From assembly GCA_949285835.1 (NCBI GenBank), contig CASEAR010000050.1, forward strand, positions 1 through 36,638: a stretch of DNA of 36,638 nucleotides, read 5' to 3'. Origin of the DNA: an uncultured Verrucomicrobiota bacterium. GTDB taxonomy: Bacteria; Verrucomicrobiota; Kiritimatiellia; RFP12; UBA3636. The notes beneath the pieces were generated by a model. It was not told the DNA's origin. It saw nothing but the letters and a program-made list of their open reading frames with translations, and ran no database searches. The position numbers and the translations under genes are program-made. Shown here piece after piece: positions 22,604 through 30,851 of the stretch (its first letter is position 1; each line of letters opens with the position of its first letter).

Positions 22604-23050
22604 TCACATTCCGCTGAAGATTTCGCCGTCCAAATCTATTATACTGTCGAAGCCTATCTCCGAGCCGTCTTCCATAACAATCAGCCGGCGGAAGGCGTCC
22701 ACACGTTCAACGCGCCCTTCCGTTACTTCAAAAGAACCGCCATCTTTCAGTGGATCCGGTACAAAATGCGTTACCCTGATCTCCGGATGTTCGTGCATTC
22801 TGCGCACGAGTTCGCCGGCTTTCAGATTGAGTTCTTCCAGCAGGCCGTCGCAGGGAGCCGGTTCCTCGTCCGTATGCCGGCAGACCTCGCGTATCATATC
22901 GCCGTACCCCGACAATGCCGCAAAAGGCAGGAACTGCACAGCCCGTCTCGAACGCGGCATTTGCGGCCTTACAGGAGACACGTGATGCGGCAGCCCGATA
23001 ATGTCGTCATATGCGCCTGCATTGCGGCGTATTTTATTCCTGTCCGGCAT
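22604..23050 (-). CDS. YolD-like family protein
   Basis: The 148-residue protein contains the YolD pattern PRSRRAVQFLPFAALSGYGDMIRE (split motif at about residues 32-55), followed by an acidic helix and a beta-rich end VTHFVPDPLKDGGSF and EIGFDSIIDLDGEIF. In Firmicutes such proteins are often encoded next to Y-family DNA polymerases and linked to SOS mutagenesis, but their biochemical role is unclear. No polymerase is in the window. The start codon overlaps the biotin ligase stop as TGATG, so translation is coupled, an unexpected partner for this family. The end of the gene is supported by the conserved final strand. Confidence 0.75.
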   Translation of the reverse strand: MPDRNKIRRNAGAYDDIIGLPHHVSPVRPQMPRSRRAVQFLPFAALSGYGDMIREVCRHTDEEPAPCDGLLEELNLKAGELVRRMHEHPEIRVTHFVPDPLKDGGSFEVTEGRVERVDAFRRLIVMEDGSEIGFDSIIDLDGEIFSGM

Positions 23051-24351
23051 CAGGCGCCTTCTTTCGGAACGAGGCTCATATAAAGAATCGGGAACGGCCT
23101 GCCATCCCCATCTGTCTCTGTGCGCCTGCGCACACGGAACCCCATGTGTTCATAAAATCCGACCGCCTGAGGATTCTGTTCATTTACGGTTGTCTCTGTT
23201 ACGGAGAAGTTTTTCAGCGCATACTCCACAAACAGCCGTCCAAGCCCCCTGCCCCGCATCTCCGGGGAAATAAACAGCATTTCCAGAGAGTTGCCGGAAA
23301 GTCCCATAAACCCTGCGGGAGCCCCGTCATCAGTACGAAACGCCGCCACGAGATGCGGCACTTTGCTTATCGCGGAGGGCACCTCTGCACGGATTTCGGA
23401 AATGTCTGTTTCTCCCAGAAACAAATGAGTGGCTCTGACAGAGCGCTCCCACACGTCCGTGAGCATGCCGGCAAGAGAAGCGCTCCTGTCCGACACCTCT
23501 GCAAGGCGCACTTCCGGCGGCGGCGGTTTCCCGGAGGCCGCTATTTCGGAAAACATACGGCGGGCGTAAGTTCTCTCCGGACTGCAGACAACGGAACCGG
23601 AGATTATTTCCTTTATTCCGCCGTTTTGCATTTCAACAAGAAGCATCCCTGTTTCGTCGATACCACGGCAGATTCCGGAGATCGCTCCGCTGTCCTGCGT
23701 CTGTATGCAAATATCCCGTCCGTTGAAAAAGCTGCGCCGGTTCCACTCTTCCGCAACGCGTTTCCTCCCATCCGGCAGCCGCGTTATTTCCGTCCACTTC
23801 ACCATGGACTCCGCCCACAGAGAAATCATGCGGTCAATGTCAAACAGACGTCCCCCCGACTCGACGTAAAGAGACGAAGCCGGGAACAGCGGCCTTTCCG
23901 GCAGAAATTGCGGCGGAGTGTTCACATTGACTCCTGCGCCTGCCACAACGACGCTCCCGCCCCCCGGCGCGCCGATATCCGCCTCACACAATATCCCGCA
24001 AACTTTGTGTCCGCCGGCCAGCACATCGTTCGGCCACTTTATGAAAGCGGGCAGGCCGGACAGCGAGGCTATCGCCTCACAGGACGCCACCCCGGCGGTT
24101 ATCGAAAAAAACGGGGTTTCCGACACAAGGGACGACGGACGCAGGATCATAGACATATAGGCCCCGCACCCCGGCGGCGACACCCAAGCCGCCCCGTTCC
24201 TGCCGCGGCCGGACGTCTGTGATTCCGCCGCGGCCACCGTAAACTCAGCCGCCCCGGAACGCGCAAGCTCAAACGCCTTGTCGTTCGTGGAAGAAACCGT
24301 GCCGTATCGAACGATACGGAAGCTTCCAGGCTGTTGTATACCGTCCGTCAC
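23050..24351 (-). CDS. birA: Biotin--protein ligase fused to a GNAT acetyltransferase
   Basis: Residues 1 to about 255 are a group I biotin protein ligase without DNA-binding domain: VSSTNDKAFELA, the biotinyl-AMP loop GRGRNGAAW (48-56), KWPNDVL (105-111) and KVCGILCEA. It attaches biotin to carboxylase carrier domains. Residues about 280-433 are a GNAT domain with acetyl-CoA loop RGRGLG (366-371), preceded by MLFISPEM, and the motif NPQAVGFYEHMGFRV. Both domains look complete and are joined by a proline-rich linker near residue 275. The only plausible start is GTG at 24351, because a stop lies two codons upstream; no ribosome site is evident. The fusion is unusual. The acetyltransferase resembles small-molecule or peptide N-acetylases such as YjaB. 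No biotin-dependent carboxylase is in the window. Confidence 0.85.
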   Translation of the reverse strand: MTDGIQQPGSFRIVRYGTVSSTNDKAFELARSGAAEFTVAAAESQTSGRGRNGAAWVSPPGCGAYMSMILRPSSLVSETPFFSITAGVASCEAIASLSGLPAFIKWPNDVLAGGHKVCGILCEADIGAPGGGSVVVAGAGVNVNTPPQFLPERPLFPASSLYVESGGRLFDIDRMISLWAESMVKWTEITRLPDGRKRVAEEWNRRSFFNGRDICIQTQDSGAISGICRGIDETGMLLVEMQNGGIKEIISGSVVCSPERTYARRMFSEIAASGKPPPPEVRLAEVSDRSASLAGMLTDVWERSVRATHLFLGETDISEIRAEVPSAISKVPHLVAAFRTDDGAPAGFMGLSGNSLEMLFISPEMRGRGLGRLFVEYALKNFSVTETTVNEQNPQAVGFYEHMGFRVRRRTETDGDGRPFPILYMSLVPKEGA

Positions 24352-24385
24352 AAATCAATACCGCCTCCGGCAGCGACTGCGGCCG

Positions 24386-24415
24386 AAAAAAGGCGGAGAA
24401 CGGCAGACAGCCGCC
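24386..24415 (-). terminator. Terminator of the GH38 gene (minus strand)
   Basis: On the minus strand GGCGG (24415-24411) pairs with CCGCC (24396-24392) and is followed by six T residues (24391-24386). It lies about 36 bases after the alpha-mannosidase stop. The stem is short but the T run is good. Confidence 0.6.
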
Positions 24416-24450
24416 GGTTCCCCGCCCGCGATCCGGCAGAGAACGCTCCC

Positions 24451-27400
24451 TCACCGCATACGAACCTTGAATGTACGAATCTGGAACGGCTTGAACTTGA
24501 TTTCCGCCGGGGAGGCAACTGCTTCGCCCAATTCGTTCCACTCCACAGCGTCGCATTCCGCAAAAGCCGCCGCGCCCGCGTTCGACACAAGTCTTCCGGA
24601 TGCGCACCGCCCTGACGTCTCCGCGAGACGCACCACGAGGCAGTTTTCCCTTTCTGCGCGCTTGAGTACGGACATTTCCACGCCGGATCCTTCAAACGCC
24701 ACCGGCAGCCGCACGGAAGCGTCCGCCTCAAGACCTTCGAGGCGCGTCACCCCCTGATTCAGTTCCGCCGCATTTGCAAGGATCTTTCCGCTCTCAGCCG
24801 CCAAAGAACCTGTGTGCGGCAGGAAACTGTATGTAAACACATTGGCGCCGCGGTCGCATACCGGATCGGGGTGCGTGGGAGACCTCAGGAGAGAGATGGA
24901 CATGACGCCGTCCTTCACCCTGTATCCGTACTTGCAATCTGTCAGGAGCGTCACGCCGAAATCCGGCTCCGACAAGTCCACATAACGATGCCCCACGCAT
25001 TCGAACTGTGCGAACTGCCATTTGGTGTTGTTGTTGGTCGGCCTCGCCACGGTGCCATACTGTATTTCGTAGCGTGCTTCCTGGGCCCGCGGAGTGACGG
25101 GGAATTCCACCCGGCACAGCTTGTGGGACTCCTTCCAGTCCACATTTGTTACAAAATCAAGCCTTTCTCCGTCCTTTTCCAGCCATGCCGTCTGCTGAAT
25201 CACGGTATTTTCGCCGAGGCGCATCATCGCCATTATGCCCGAACGCGCGGGGCCGTCGATGCGCTCCATGGAAATGACGGCCGGCCTGGCTGTCTCCATG
25301 CGCGATGCGAACTCTTCGAAATCCCATGCGTCGTACTCGCGCGGGTGGTCATCGAAAAGCCTTATGGCGTTGCCCGCCTCTCCGGGCTGAATAAATTCAA
25401 TGCCGGAAGCCTTGTCCACGGCGCTCACAAGACGCATGGATGAGTCTATCACGTACCTGACCTTGCCGTTCTCAAGCACGTTTTCGTCCGAACACCCGGA
25501 CACAGCGGCGCCCTCGGCCTCCGTATCGGAAGACCGGAGAGTCACAAATCCGCACGCGGGCACCGACACCGCCGCAAAGTACGATTCCGCCTCACGCTGG
25601 CACGCAGAGACGCACCCATCGCCGCACACCGCGCCCTTCCAGCCCTCCGGAAGCTCAATTACGCCTCTGAACTCGGTGGAAGACGGATTGAACAGCGTCA
25701 TAGCTCCGCTGTTTTCCTTCATTATGGAGCGTGCCGCATTCATCCCTAGTCCGCGGCACTCCTCCACAACAGCCTTCAATTCCGGGACAGCCTCGGAATA
25801 AACGCGATTGATCGAGGACCCCGGAATGATGTCGTGGAAGTGGTTCACAAGGAATCTCTTCCAAAGCTCGTCGAATTTGGCGGCGGGATACTTCTCCAGC
25901 CCTGCGGCCGCACACAGCATTTCCGCGGAACGCAGAGCCTCCTCAGTTCTGCGGTTCCACAGCTTTATCGCAGCCTGCGAAGTGAATGTGCCGCGGTGCA
26001 TTTCAAAATATAACTCTCCGTCCCAGATGTCCAGATCGGCTCTGCACTCTCCTATGCGCTCCAGCGCAGGCTGGGCAAAAGCGAAATGAAAGCGCGGGCA
26101 TCCGTTGAGATTGGTGCACCTGCGGCCGCGCTCGATCATTTCCTCGATCGGTCCGCCGCCGCCGTCGCCGAACCCGAACAGGGAGATCGCGTCCTTCACA
26201 AGCCCGGCCTCCGAGTTGTTTGTCTCGTGCTTGCGGAGCGCAGCCGGGTAAATGCGGCTGTTGTAGTCGTCCTCCGGCGGGAAATGCGCCACGACTTCGC
26301 TGCCGTCGATGCCGCGCCATATGAACGAATTATGCGGAAACCGGTTGTAGCGGTTCCACGAAAGCTTCTGCGTGAGGAAGTAGCTGATGCCGCAAAGCCT
26401 CATGAGCTGAGGCAGGTTACCGGAATAACCGAACACATCCGGAAGCCATACGTTCTTAACCTCCACGCCGAACTCGTCCTTGAAAAAGTTGAGTCCGTGT
26501 ATCATCTGACGGAGGAGCGACTCTCCGTTCGGGATGTTGCAGTCCGCTTCCACCCACATGCCGCCCTGAAGCTCCCAGCGGCCTTCGGCAACCGCCTTCT
26601 TGACCTTCTCGTAAAGTTTCGGGTAGTTCCTGCGGCAGAAATCGTACAGCTGCGGCTGCGACTCTCCGAATTTGAATTCGGGATAACGCTCCATAAGGTA
26701 TAACTGATTGGAAAACGTGCGCCCGACCTTGCGCTTGGTTTCACGCAGCGGCCACAGCCAAGCCGTGTCTATATGCGCATGTCCGATGGCGTTCACATCG
26801 ACCGTGGCAGGGTCTGCACCGAGCTCAAAAATCGGGCGAAGCGCTTCGCGAACAGAGTTCACGCCCCCGCGCCCTGCAGGAAGCATATCAAGCGCTCCGC
26901 TTGCTATCCGGAGTACCTGAACACGCCGTGCGGTACCCGACGGGAGAGCCTCGATCAGATTCATTATGACGTCGAGGTCAAGCCACAGCTGCCACTTGTC
27001 GTAATCAAACCGGCATACACGAAGCTTGCGGACGTCCGCCGTCCAGCTGCCGTTAAGCTTAAGCCCCCCCTCCGAATGCGACGGGTCGGCAGGAATGGAC
27101 GCGCCGAAAAGGCAGTTCGCACCGCCTTCCATCCAGAAGTCCACTTTCTCTCCGCCCTCGCACTCCTTTATCCAGTGCACGCGCGTACGTATGAAGTGCG
27201 TATCAAAAACGGTTCCGCTGGAAATTGCGGTCTTCGGACAGCCGTCCGCATCAAAAATCTGCCCTTCACCGCCGATATCCAGCCAAAGCGTGACGTACGA
27301 GCCCTTCCATGACTCGGGGACTTTGCCGGAAACGCGAAACCATCCGCAATCCCACTCATGCCCCCATACGTCGCCCTCGGACACAGGCCTGTATTCCAAA

Positions 27401-27546
27401 CTCTCACGCTCTGCATAAGGCACCGGCTCCGGAGTAACCGCGCACACGGCCTTCAGCGGATCCCAGTCAAGCACCAATTCCTTCTCAAGTCTGCGATGCA
27501 CCTCTCTTATGCGCTCGTAATGTATATCCTGATAAAAATGGGACAT
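24451..27546 (-). CDS. Alpha-mannosidase, glycoside hydrolase family 38
   Basis: The 1031-residue protein is a full-length GH38 enzyme that hydrolyses alpha-mannosides from N-glycans or mannans. An N-terminal beta domain (about 1-240) precedes the catalytic (beta/alpha) region with GHAHIDTAWLWPLRET (zinc ligands His258 and Asp260) and the nucleophile in VWLPDVFGYSGNLPQ (Asp370). Further family motifs are FKFGESQPQLY, GRWELQGGMWVEAD and GFGDGGGGP, then the helical middle and C-terminal beta domains. No signal peptide is present, so it acts in the cytoplasm on imported oligosaccharides. The ATG at 27546 has AGGAG 8 bases upstream; the ATG-like start at 27564 lacks one. The neighbouring GH3 gene uses an almost identical leader (AGGAG followed by ATACAG), suggesting related control. 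Confidence 0.95.
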   Translation of the reverse strand: MSHFYQDIHYERIREVHRRLEKELVLDWDPLKAVCAVTPEPVPYAERESLEYRPVSEGDVWGHEWDCGWFRVSGKVPESWKGSYVTLWLDIGGEGQIFDADGCPKTAISSGTVFDTHFIRTRVHWIKECEGGEKVDFWMEGGANCLFGASIPADPSHSEGGLKLNGSWTADVRKLRVCRFDYDKWQLWLDLDVIMNLIEALPSGTARRVQVLRIASGALDMLPAGRGGVNSVREALRPIFELGADPATVDVNAIGHAHIDTAWLWPLRETKRKVGRTFSNQLYLMERYPEFKFGESQPQLYDFCRRNYPKLYEKVKKAVAEGRWELQGGMWVEADCNIPNGESLLRQMIHGLNFFKDEFGVEVKNVWLPDVFGYSGNLPQLMRLCGISYFLTQKLSWNRYNRFPHNSFIWRGIDGSEVVAHFPPEDDYNSRIYPAALRKHETNNSEAGLVKDAISLFGFGDGGGGPIEEMIERGRRCTNLNGCPRFHFAFAQPALERIGECRADLDIWDGELYFEMHRGTFTSQAAIKLWNRRTEEALRSAEMLCAAAGLEKYPAAKFDELWKRFLVNHFHDIIPGSSINRVYSEAVPELKAVVEECRGLGMNAARSIMKENSGAMTLFNPSSTEFRGVIELPEGWKGAVCGDGCVSACQREAESYFAAVSVPACGFVTLRSSDTEAEGAAVSGCSDENVLENGKVRYVIDSSMRLVSAVDKASGIEFIQPGEAGNAIRLFDDHPREYDAWDFEEFASRMETARPAVISMERIDGPARSGIMAMMRLGENTVIQQTAWLEKDGERLDFVTNVDWKESHKLCRVEFPVTPRAQEARYEIQYGTVARPTNNNTKWQFAQFECVGHRYVDLSEPDFGVTLLTDCKYGYRVKDGVMSISLLRSPTHPDPVCDRGANVFTYSFLPHTGSLAAESGKILANAAELNQGVTRLEGLEADASVRLPVAFEGSGVEMSVLKRAERENCLVVRLAETSGRCASGRLVSNAGAAAFAECDAVEWNELGEAVASPAEIKFKPFQIRTFKVRMR

Positions 27547-27918
27547 TTCTGTATCTCCTGGCAACTAACCAAACAAAAAAAGGGCCTCCCAACCCCTGAC
27601 AATCGTGATAGTCTCATTCATTTGACGCGATAAGTCAAGAAAACTAAACAGGTAGCGGCATACTTTCCGCAAAAACGCATCCATCCGGTTCAAAAAAGAA
27701 CATACGGCAGGCTTCATGCGCTGAAAATCCGGCGGCAAAGCCCCTTTGATGCGGCCTGGGCACCCGGCTCTCCGTCCGCTGGCCCCCCAGCGCCGCGGCA
27801 TGCGCGCTGAGGCTCTCAAACCGCCGGGACACGGCAGACTGCCCCGCGCACCCCAGCCGCATCTTCCGCACCTCATGCCGGAACCGGGGATTCCGCATCG
27901 CGCACATTTTCAGAACCA
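27547..27918. other. Spacer between GH38 and GH3 genes
   Basis: No gene is supported in about 370 bases. An inverted repeat TTGAC-gcgataa-GTCAA (27622-27638) lies about 80 bases upstream of the alpha-mannosidase start and could be a -35/operator element on the minus strand, although no good -10 follows. The gap is long enough that the two glycosidase genes may be transcribed separately. Confidence 0.4.
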
Positions 27919-29988
27919 TCAGCAAACATCTGCGCGCAACTCTCCCGCGCACACGACGGCTCTGCCCACAGCGTCCGTCACGGAGCCGTCAGGCAGCACC
28001 GCCCGAAAAGCGTCCGGCCACAGCTCCGCCTCCGCCTTCGCCGTTTCTCCCGGAGCTAGCGATACCCGCGCTATGCCCGCCAGCTGGCGTACAGGCGTCC
28101 TCACACCGGCCTCAGGGAGCGACACGAAAAACAGCACGGAATGCTCTCCCGCCATGCCGCCCGCATTTGCCGCCGTAACAGACGCCCTCACCCGGCCGTC
28201 CTCACTGCGCGAAACCCGCAGATCCGAGTATTCAAACCGCGTATAGCTCATACCCGCGCCAAACGGATAAAGCGCCTCGCCCCCGAAAAATCTGTATGTG
28301 CGGTTTTCCATCGAATAATCCGTGAACGGCGGCAAATCCGCCGTCGACCTGTAAAACGTAACGGGAAGCCGCCCGCACGGATTGAACCTGCCGAACAGCA
28401 CGTCCGCAATGGCGCGGCCGCCCAATTCCCCCGGATAAAACACCTGAAGCACGGCATCCGCGTATTCCTCCGGTATCGCCACCGCGCTTCCGGAAATGTT
28501 CACGAGCACAAACGGCTTGCCCGTCTCCGACAGCTTTCTGATCAGCGCGAGCTGCACTTCCGGCAGCTCCACCCCGGACTTATCGCCGGAGGCATCCGCA
28601 TTCGACGCATCGCCGATCTCCCCCTCCATATCGGGATTCAGTCCGAAAAATCCGATCACGACATCCGAATTCTCCGCCGCCGTAAGCGCTTCCGCCGTGC
28701 GGTCGCCGTCATAGTTGGCGCACCCCTCCGTTCTCTTTCTGGAAGGTTCGCACCCGCGCGCATAGAAGACGCGGACATCTTCCCCCGCCGCCTCCAAAAT
28801 TCCGTCGAGCGGCGTAACCGCATGCAGGGGAGTTCCGCTGTAGTTTCCAAGCAGACACCTCATATACGAAGCATTCGGGCCGATCACCGCGATCCTGCTC
28901 AGCTTGTCCATCTTCAGCGGCAATATCGAACCGCGGTTTTTAAGCAGGACTACCGACCTGCGGGCGGCCTCAAGCGAGGCTCTCCTGTGTTCAGGACACG
29001 CTATGCATTCAAACGGGGGCACATCGTCGGGATTGTCGTCGAACATCCCGAGCATGAACTTTATCCGAAGCTGCCTACGCAGAATTCTGTCCAGATCCGC
29101 TTCGGAAATGAGCCCCTTCTCGAATGCCGCACGCTCCTCTCCGTTAAGGGGATCCGAAACCACGTCCACCCCCGCGGCCAGCTCAGCCGCTATTGCGTGA
29201 GCCCCGTCGGCCTGAGTCTTGTGATGGTTCACAAGATTGCGCATCACGCCCACATCCGTGACAACAGCGCCGTCAAATCCCCACTCTCCGCGAAGGATGT
29301 CGGTTACAAGCCTCCTGTTGGTGGACGACGGCTCCCCGTTAACCGCGTTGTAAGCCGTCATCACGGACTTTGCCCCGGCCCCCTTAACGCAGGCCTTGAA
29401 CGCCTGCAGATACGTTTCCCTGAGGTCTCTTTCGCTCACCTCCGCATTGAACCCGGCGCGATCCTTCTCCGGACCGGAATGAACCGCAAAATGCTTAGGC
29501 GTGGCGGCGACTCGCAGCTTTTCAGGATCATTTCCCTGAAGCCCACGGACAAAAGCGCTGCCTAGAAGACCGGACAAATACGGACACTCCCCGTACGTCT
29601 CGTGCCCCCTGCCCCATCTGGGGTCACGGAAGATATTTACGTTCGGCGACCACTGAGTGAGGCCTTTATATGTGTCAAAGTCTCCCTTCGCGCGCGACGA
29701 GAAATACCTTGCGCGTGTCTCGTCCGCGATTATGCGTCCCATGCCCTCCACGAGCTTCGGATCGAACGCGGCCGCCATCGCTATCGCCTGCGGGAAAACG
29801 GTGGCAGTCCCGCTGCGGGCCAATCCGTGAAGAGCCTCATTCCACCAGGAATACGGCGGTATTCCCAGCCTCTCCACGCCCTTGTTTCTATAGTCCACGA
29901 ATCCAAGCTTTTCTTCCGGGGTTAACTCCGAAAGCAGCAGCTCCACCCGTTCCTCCACGGGAAGCGTCTTGTCTCTGAAAGACTTCAT
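27919..29988 (-). CDS. Glycoside hydrolase family 3, beta-xylosidase/beta-glucosidase type
   Basis: The 689-residue protein has the GH3 (alpha/beta)8 domain with YSWWNEALHGLARSG, NIFRDPRWGRGHETYGE, KHFAVHSGPE (Lys165, His166) and the nucleophile in GAVVTDVGVM (Asp245). The second domain follows with ARRSVVLLKNRGSILPL and a C-terminal fibronectin-III-like domain (VSLAPGETAKAEAEL). The FAVHSGPE wording is typical of xylosidase-type GH3 enzymes, so a role on xylo-oligosaccharides is favoured, but specificity cannot be fixed. No signal peptide is seen, pointing to cytoplasmic action. The ATG at 29988 has AGGAG 9 bases upstream. A clear minus-strand promoter lies at 30054-30081. Confidence 0.93.
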   Translation of the reverse strand: MKSFRDKTLPVEERVELLLSELTPEEKLGFVDYRNKGVERLGIPPYSWWNEALHGLARSGTATVFPQAIAMAAAFDPKLVEGMGRIIADETRARYFSSRAKGDFDTYKGLTQWSPNVNIFRDPRWGRGHETYGECPYLSGLLGSAFVRGLQGNDPEKLRVAATPKHFAVHSGPEKDRAGFNAEVSERDLRETYLQAFKACVKGAGAKSVMTAYNAVNGEPSSTNRRLVTDILRGEWGFDGAVVTDVGVMRNLVNHHKTQADGAHAIAAELAAGVDVVSDPLNGEERAAFEKGLISEADLDRILRRQLRIKFMLGMFDDNPDDVPPFECIACPEHRRASLEAARRSVVLLKNRGSILPLKMDKLSRIAVIGPNASYMRCLLGNYSGTPLHAVTPLDGILEAAGEDVRVFYARGCEPSRKRTEGCANYDGDRTAEALTAAENSDVVIGFFGLNPDMEGEIGDASNADASGDKSGVELPEVQLALIRKLSETGKPFVLVNISGSAVAIPEEYADAVLQVFYPGELGGRAIADVLFGRFNPCGRLPVTFYRSTADLPPFTDYSMENRTYRFFGGEALYPFGAGMSYTRFEYSDLRVSRSEDGRVRASVTAANAGGMAGEHSVLFFVSLPEAGVRTPVRQLAGIARVSLAPGETAKAEAELWPDAFRAVLPDGSVTDAVGRAVVCAGELRADVC

Positions 29989-30053
29989 AACTGTATTTCT
30001 CCTGTGCCGCAGACGCCAGCATCGCTGCTCACGCCAGAATCACATTCCTGCGT

Positions 30054-30081
30054 ATTTTAACAGAACCCGTGTCCCAGGCAA
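30054..30081 (-). promoter_or_regulatory. Promoter of the GH3 gene
   Basis: On the minus strand TTGCCT (30081-30076) and TAAAAT (30059-30054) are separated by 16 bases. Transcription would start near 30047, about 60 bases before the start codon. Confidence 0.6.
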
Positions 30082-30095
30082 TACACAAAATCCGC

Positions 30096-30121
30096 GCCAT
30101 GCACGGTTGCCATGCACGGTT
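30096..30121. repeat. Perfect tandem duplication of a 13-base unit
   Basis: GCCATGCACGGTT occurs twice without a gap (30096-30108 and 30109-30121). It lies between the divergent promoters of the GH3 gene and tmRNA. It could be a two-site regulator target for the GH3 promoter or simply replication slippage. Confidence 0.65.
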
Positions 30122-30143
30122 ACGCGCCCCTAAAAGAAATTTG

Positions 30144-30172
30144 GTGACAATTCTCAAGCGGTGTGATAGTAT
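30144..30172 (+). promoter_or_regulatory. Promoter of tmRNA
   Basis: GTGACA (30144-30149) and TAGTAT (30167-30172) are separated by 17 bases. The transcription start would be near 30180, about 13 bases before the mature 5' end, so the precursor leader is short. Confidence 0.65.
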
Positions 30173-30192
30173 GCGCGCGCAATCTCAGTTGA

Positions 30193-30540
30193 GGGGGCGA
30201 CAAGGTTTCGACGGGACGGTTGAGGCTTTAGTTGCGCGCCGAGGATCCCGGTGTCCTCGTGAAAACTCCGGGAAAACATAAACGCGAACGAACAGTTTGC
30301 ACTCGCGGCCTAAGGTTGCCGCGACGCCGAACCGCAGATGCCTGCTAAGCGGGGACGCGTCATCGAGCAGGCTGGCTGAAGGCTGGGTGACCGGGTTTAA
30401 GCGACACTGACGTGGACACTGGCGCGTGCGCCGGCCCGCCTCCGGGCAAACGCACGGGCGAGACTTGATCGGAGGATACGCGCGTAGATGCTGATGTTGC
30501 TTCGTTTCGGACGGGAGTTCGACTCTCCCCGCCTCCACCA
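30193..30540 (+). ncRNA. ssrA: Transfer-messenger RNA (tmRNA)
   Basis: This is a one-piece tmRNA for rescue of stalled ribosomes. The 5' end GGGGGCGACAAGG pairs with the 3' end CGCCTCC plus ACCA to form the acceptor stem (seven pairs, one G-U). The T-arm GGGAGTTCGACTCTCC precedes the encoded CCA at 30538-30540. The resume codon is GCG at 30284 and the tag frame reads ANEQFALAA followed by TAA (30311-30313). The ALAA ending is the usual degradation signal. GC-rich blocks after the tag (about 30318-30470) fit the pseudoknots. The length of 348 bases is normal. Confidence 0.97.
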
Positions 30541-30560
30541 ATTTAAAGTTAAAAAGCAGA

Positions 30561-30599
30561 GAGCCGCATCCTGTTCAGGTGCGGTTCTTCGGGTTTATT
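30561..30599 (+). terminator. Terminator after tmRNA
   Basis: GAGCCGCA, CCTG and CAGG, TGCGGTTC form a long stem with one bulge (30561-30587), followed by a modest T-containing stretch. It starts 20 bases after the mature 3' end. Confidence 0.6.
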
Positions 30600-30851
30600 C
30601 CCCCGGCAAACAGGGATTTCCCTTGAATCCCGCTTTTGTGTGGACTTCCTCTCTCCGCCCGAAAACGCTTTCAGCGCCGCTCTGTTTTCTCGGATTATCT
30701 CTGTCCGCTACGGTTTGCTCCGAAAGCGGGAACAAAATGTTCCCGCCGCCAAAAGCAACAGACAGGAACGCCGGAATGCGGCTCCGATATACGCGGTCCG
30801 ACCTCCCACAGCCGGGAATTTACATCCCGGCATCTCGGATTTCAGGGTGTT
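30600..30851. other. Spacer with two perfect hairpins
   Basis: GCGGGAACA-aaa-TGTTCCCGC (30726-30746) is a perfect 9-base stem, and GCCGGGA-atttaca-TCCCGGC (30811-30831) a perfect 7-base stem. The second lies 20 bases past the stop of the minus-strand PPOX gene and may be its terminator, although no T run follows. No gene is supported here. Confidence 0.5.

Noticed and set aside
23011-24222. Long plus-strand frame (403 codons) across the biotin ligase region
   Set aside because: It is the shadow of the minus-strand fusion gene, whose motifs are clear; the plus-strand translation has no family features.
28141-29565. Long plus-strand frame (474 codons) across the GH3 gene
   Set aside because: It is antisense to an unmistakable GH3 gene and reflects high GC in the third codon position.
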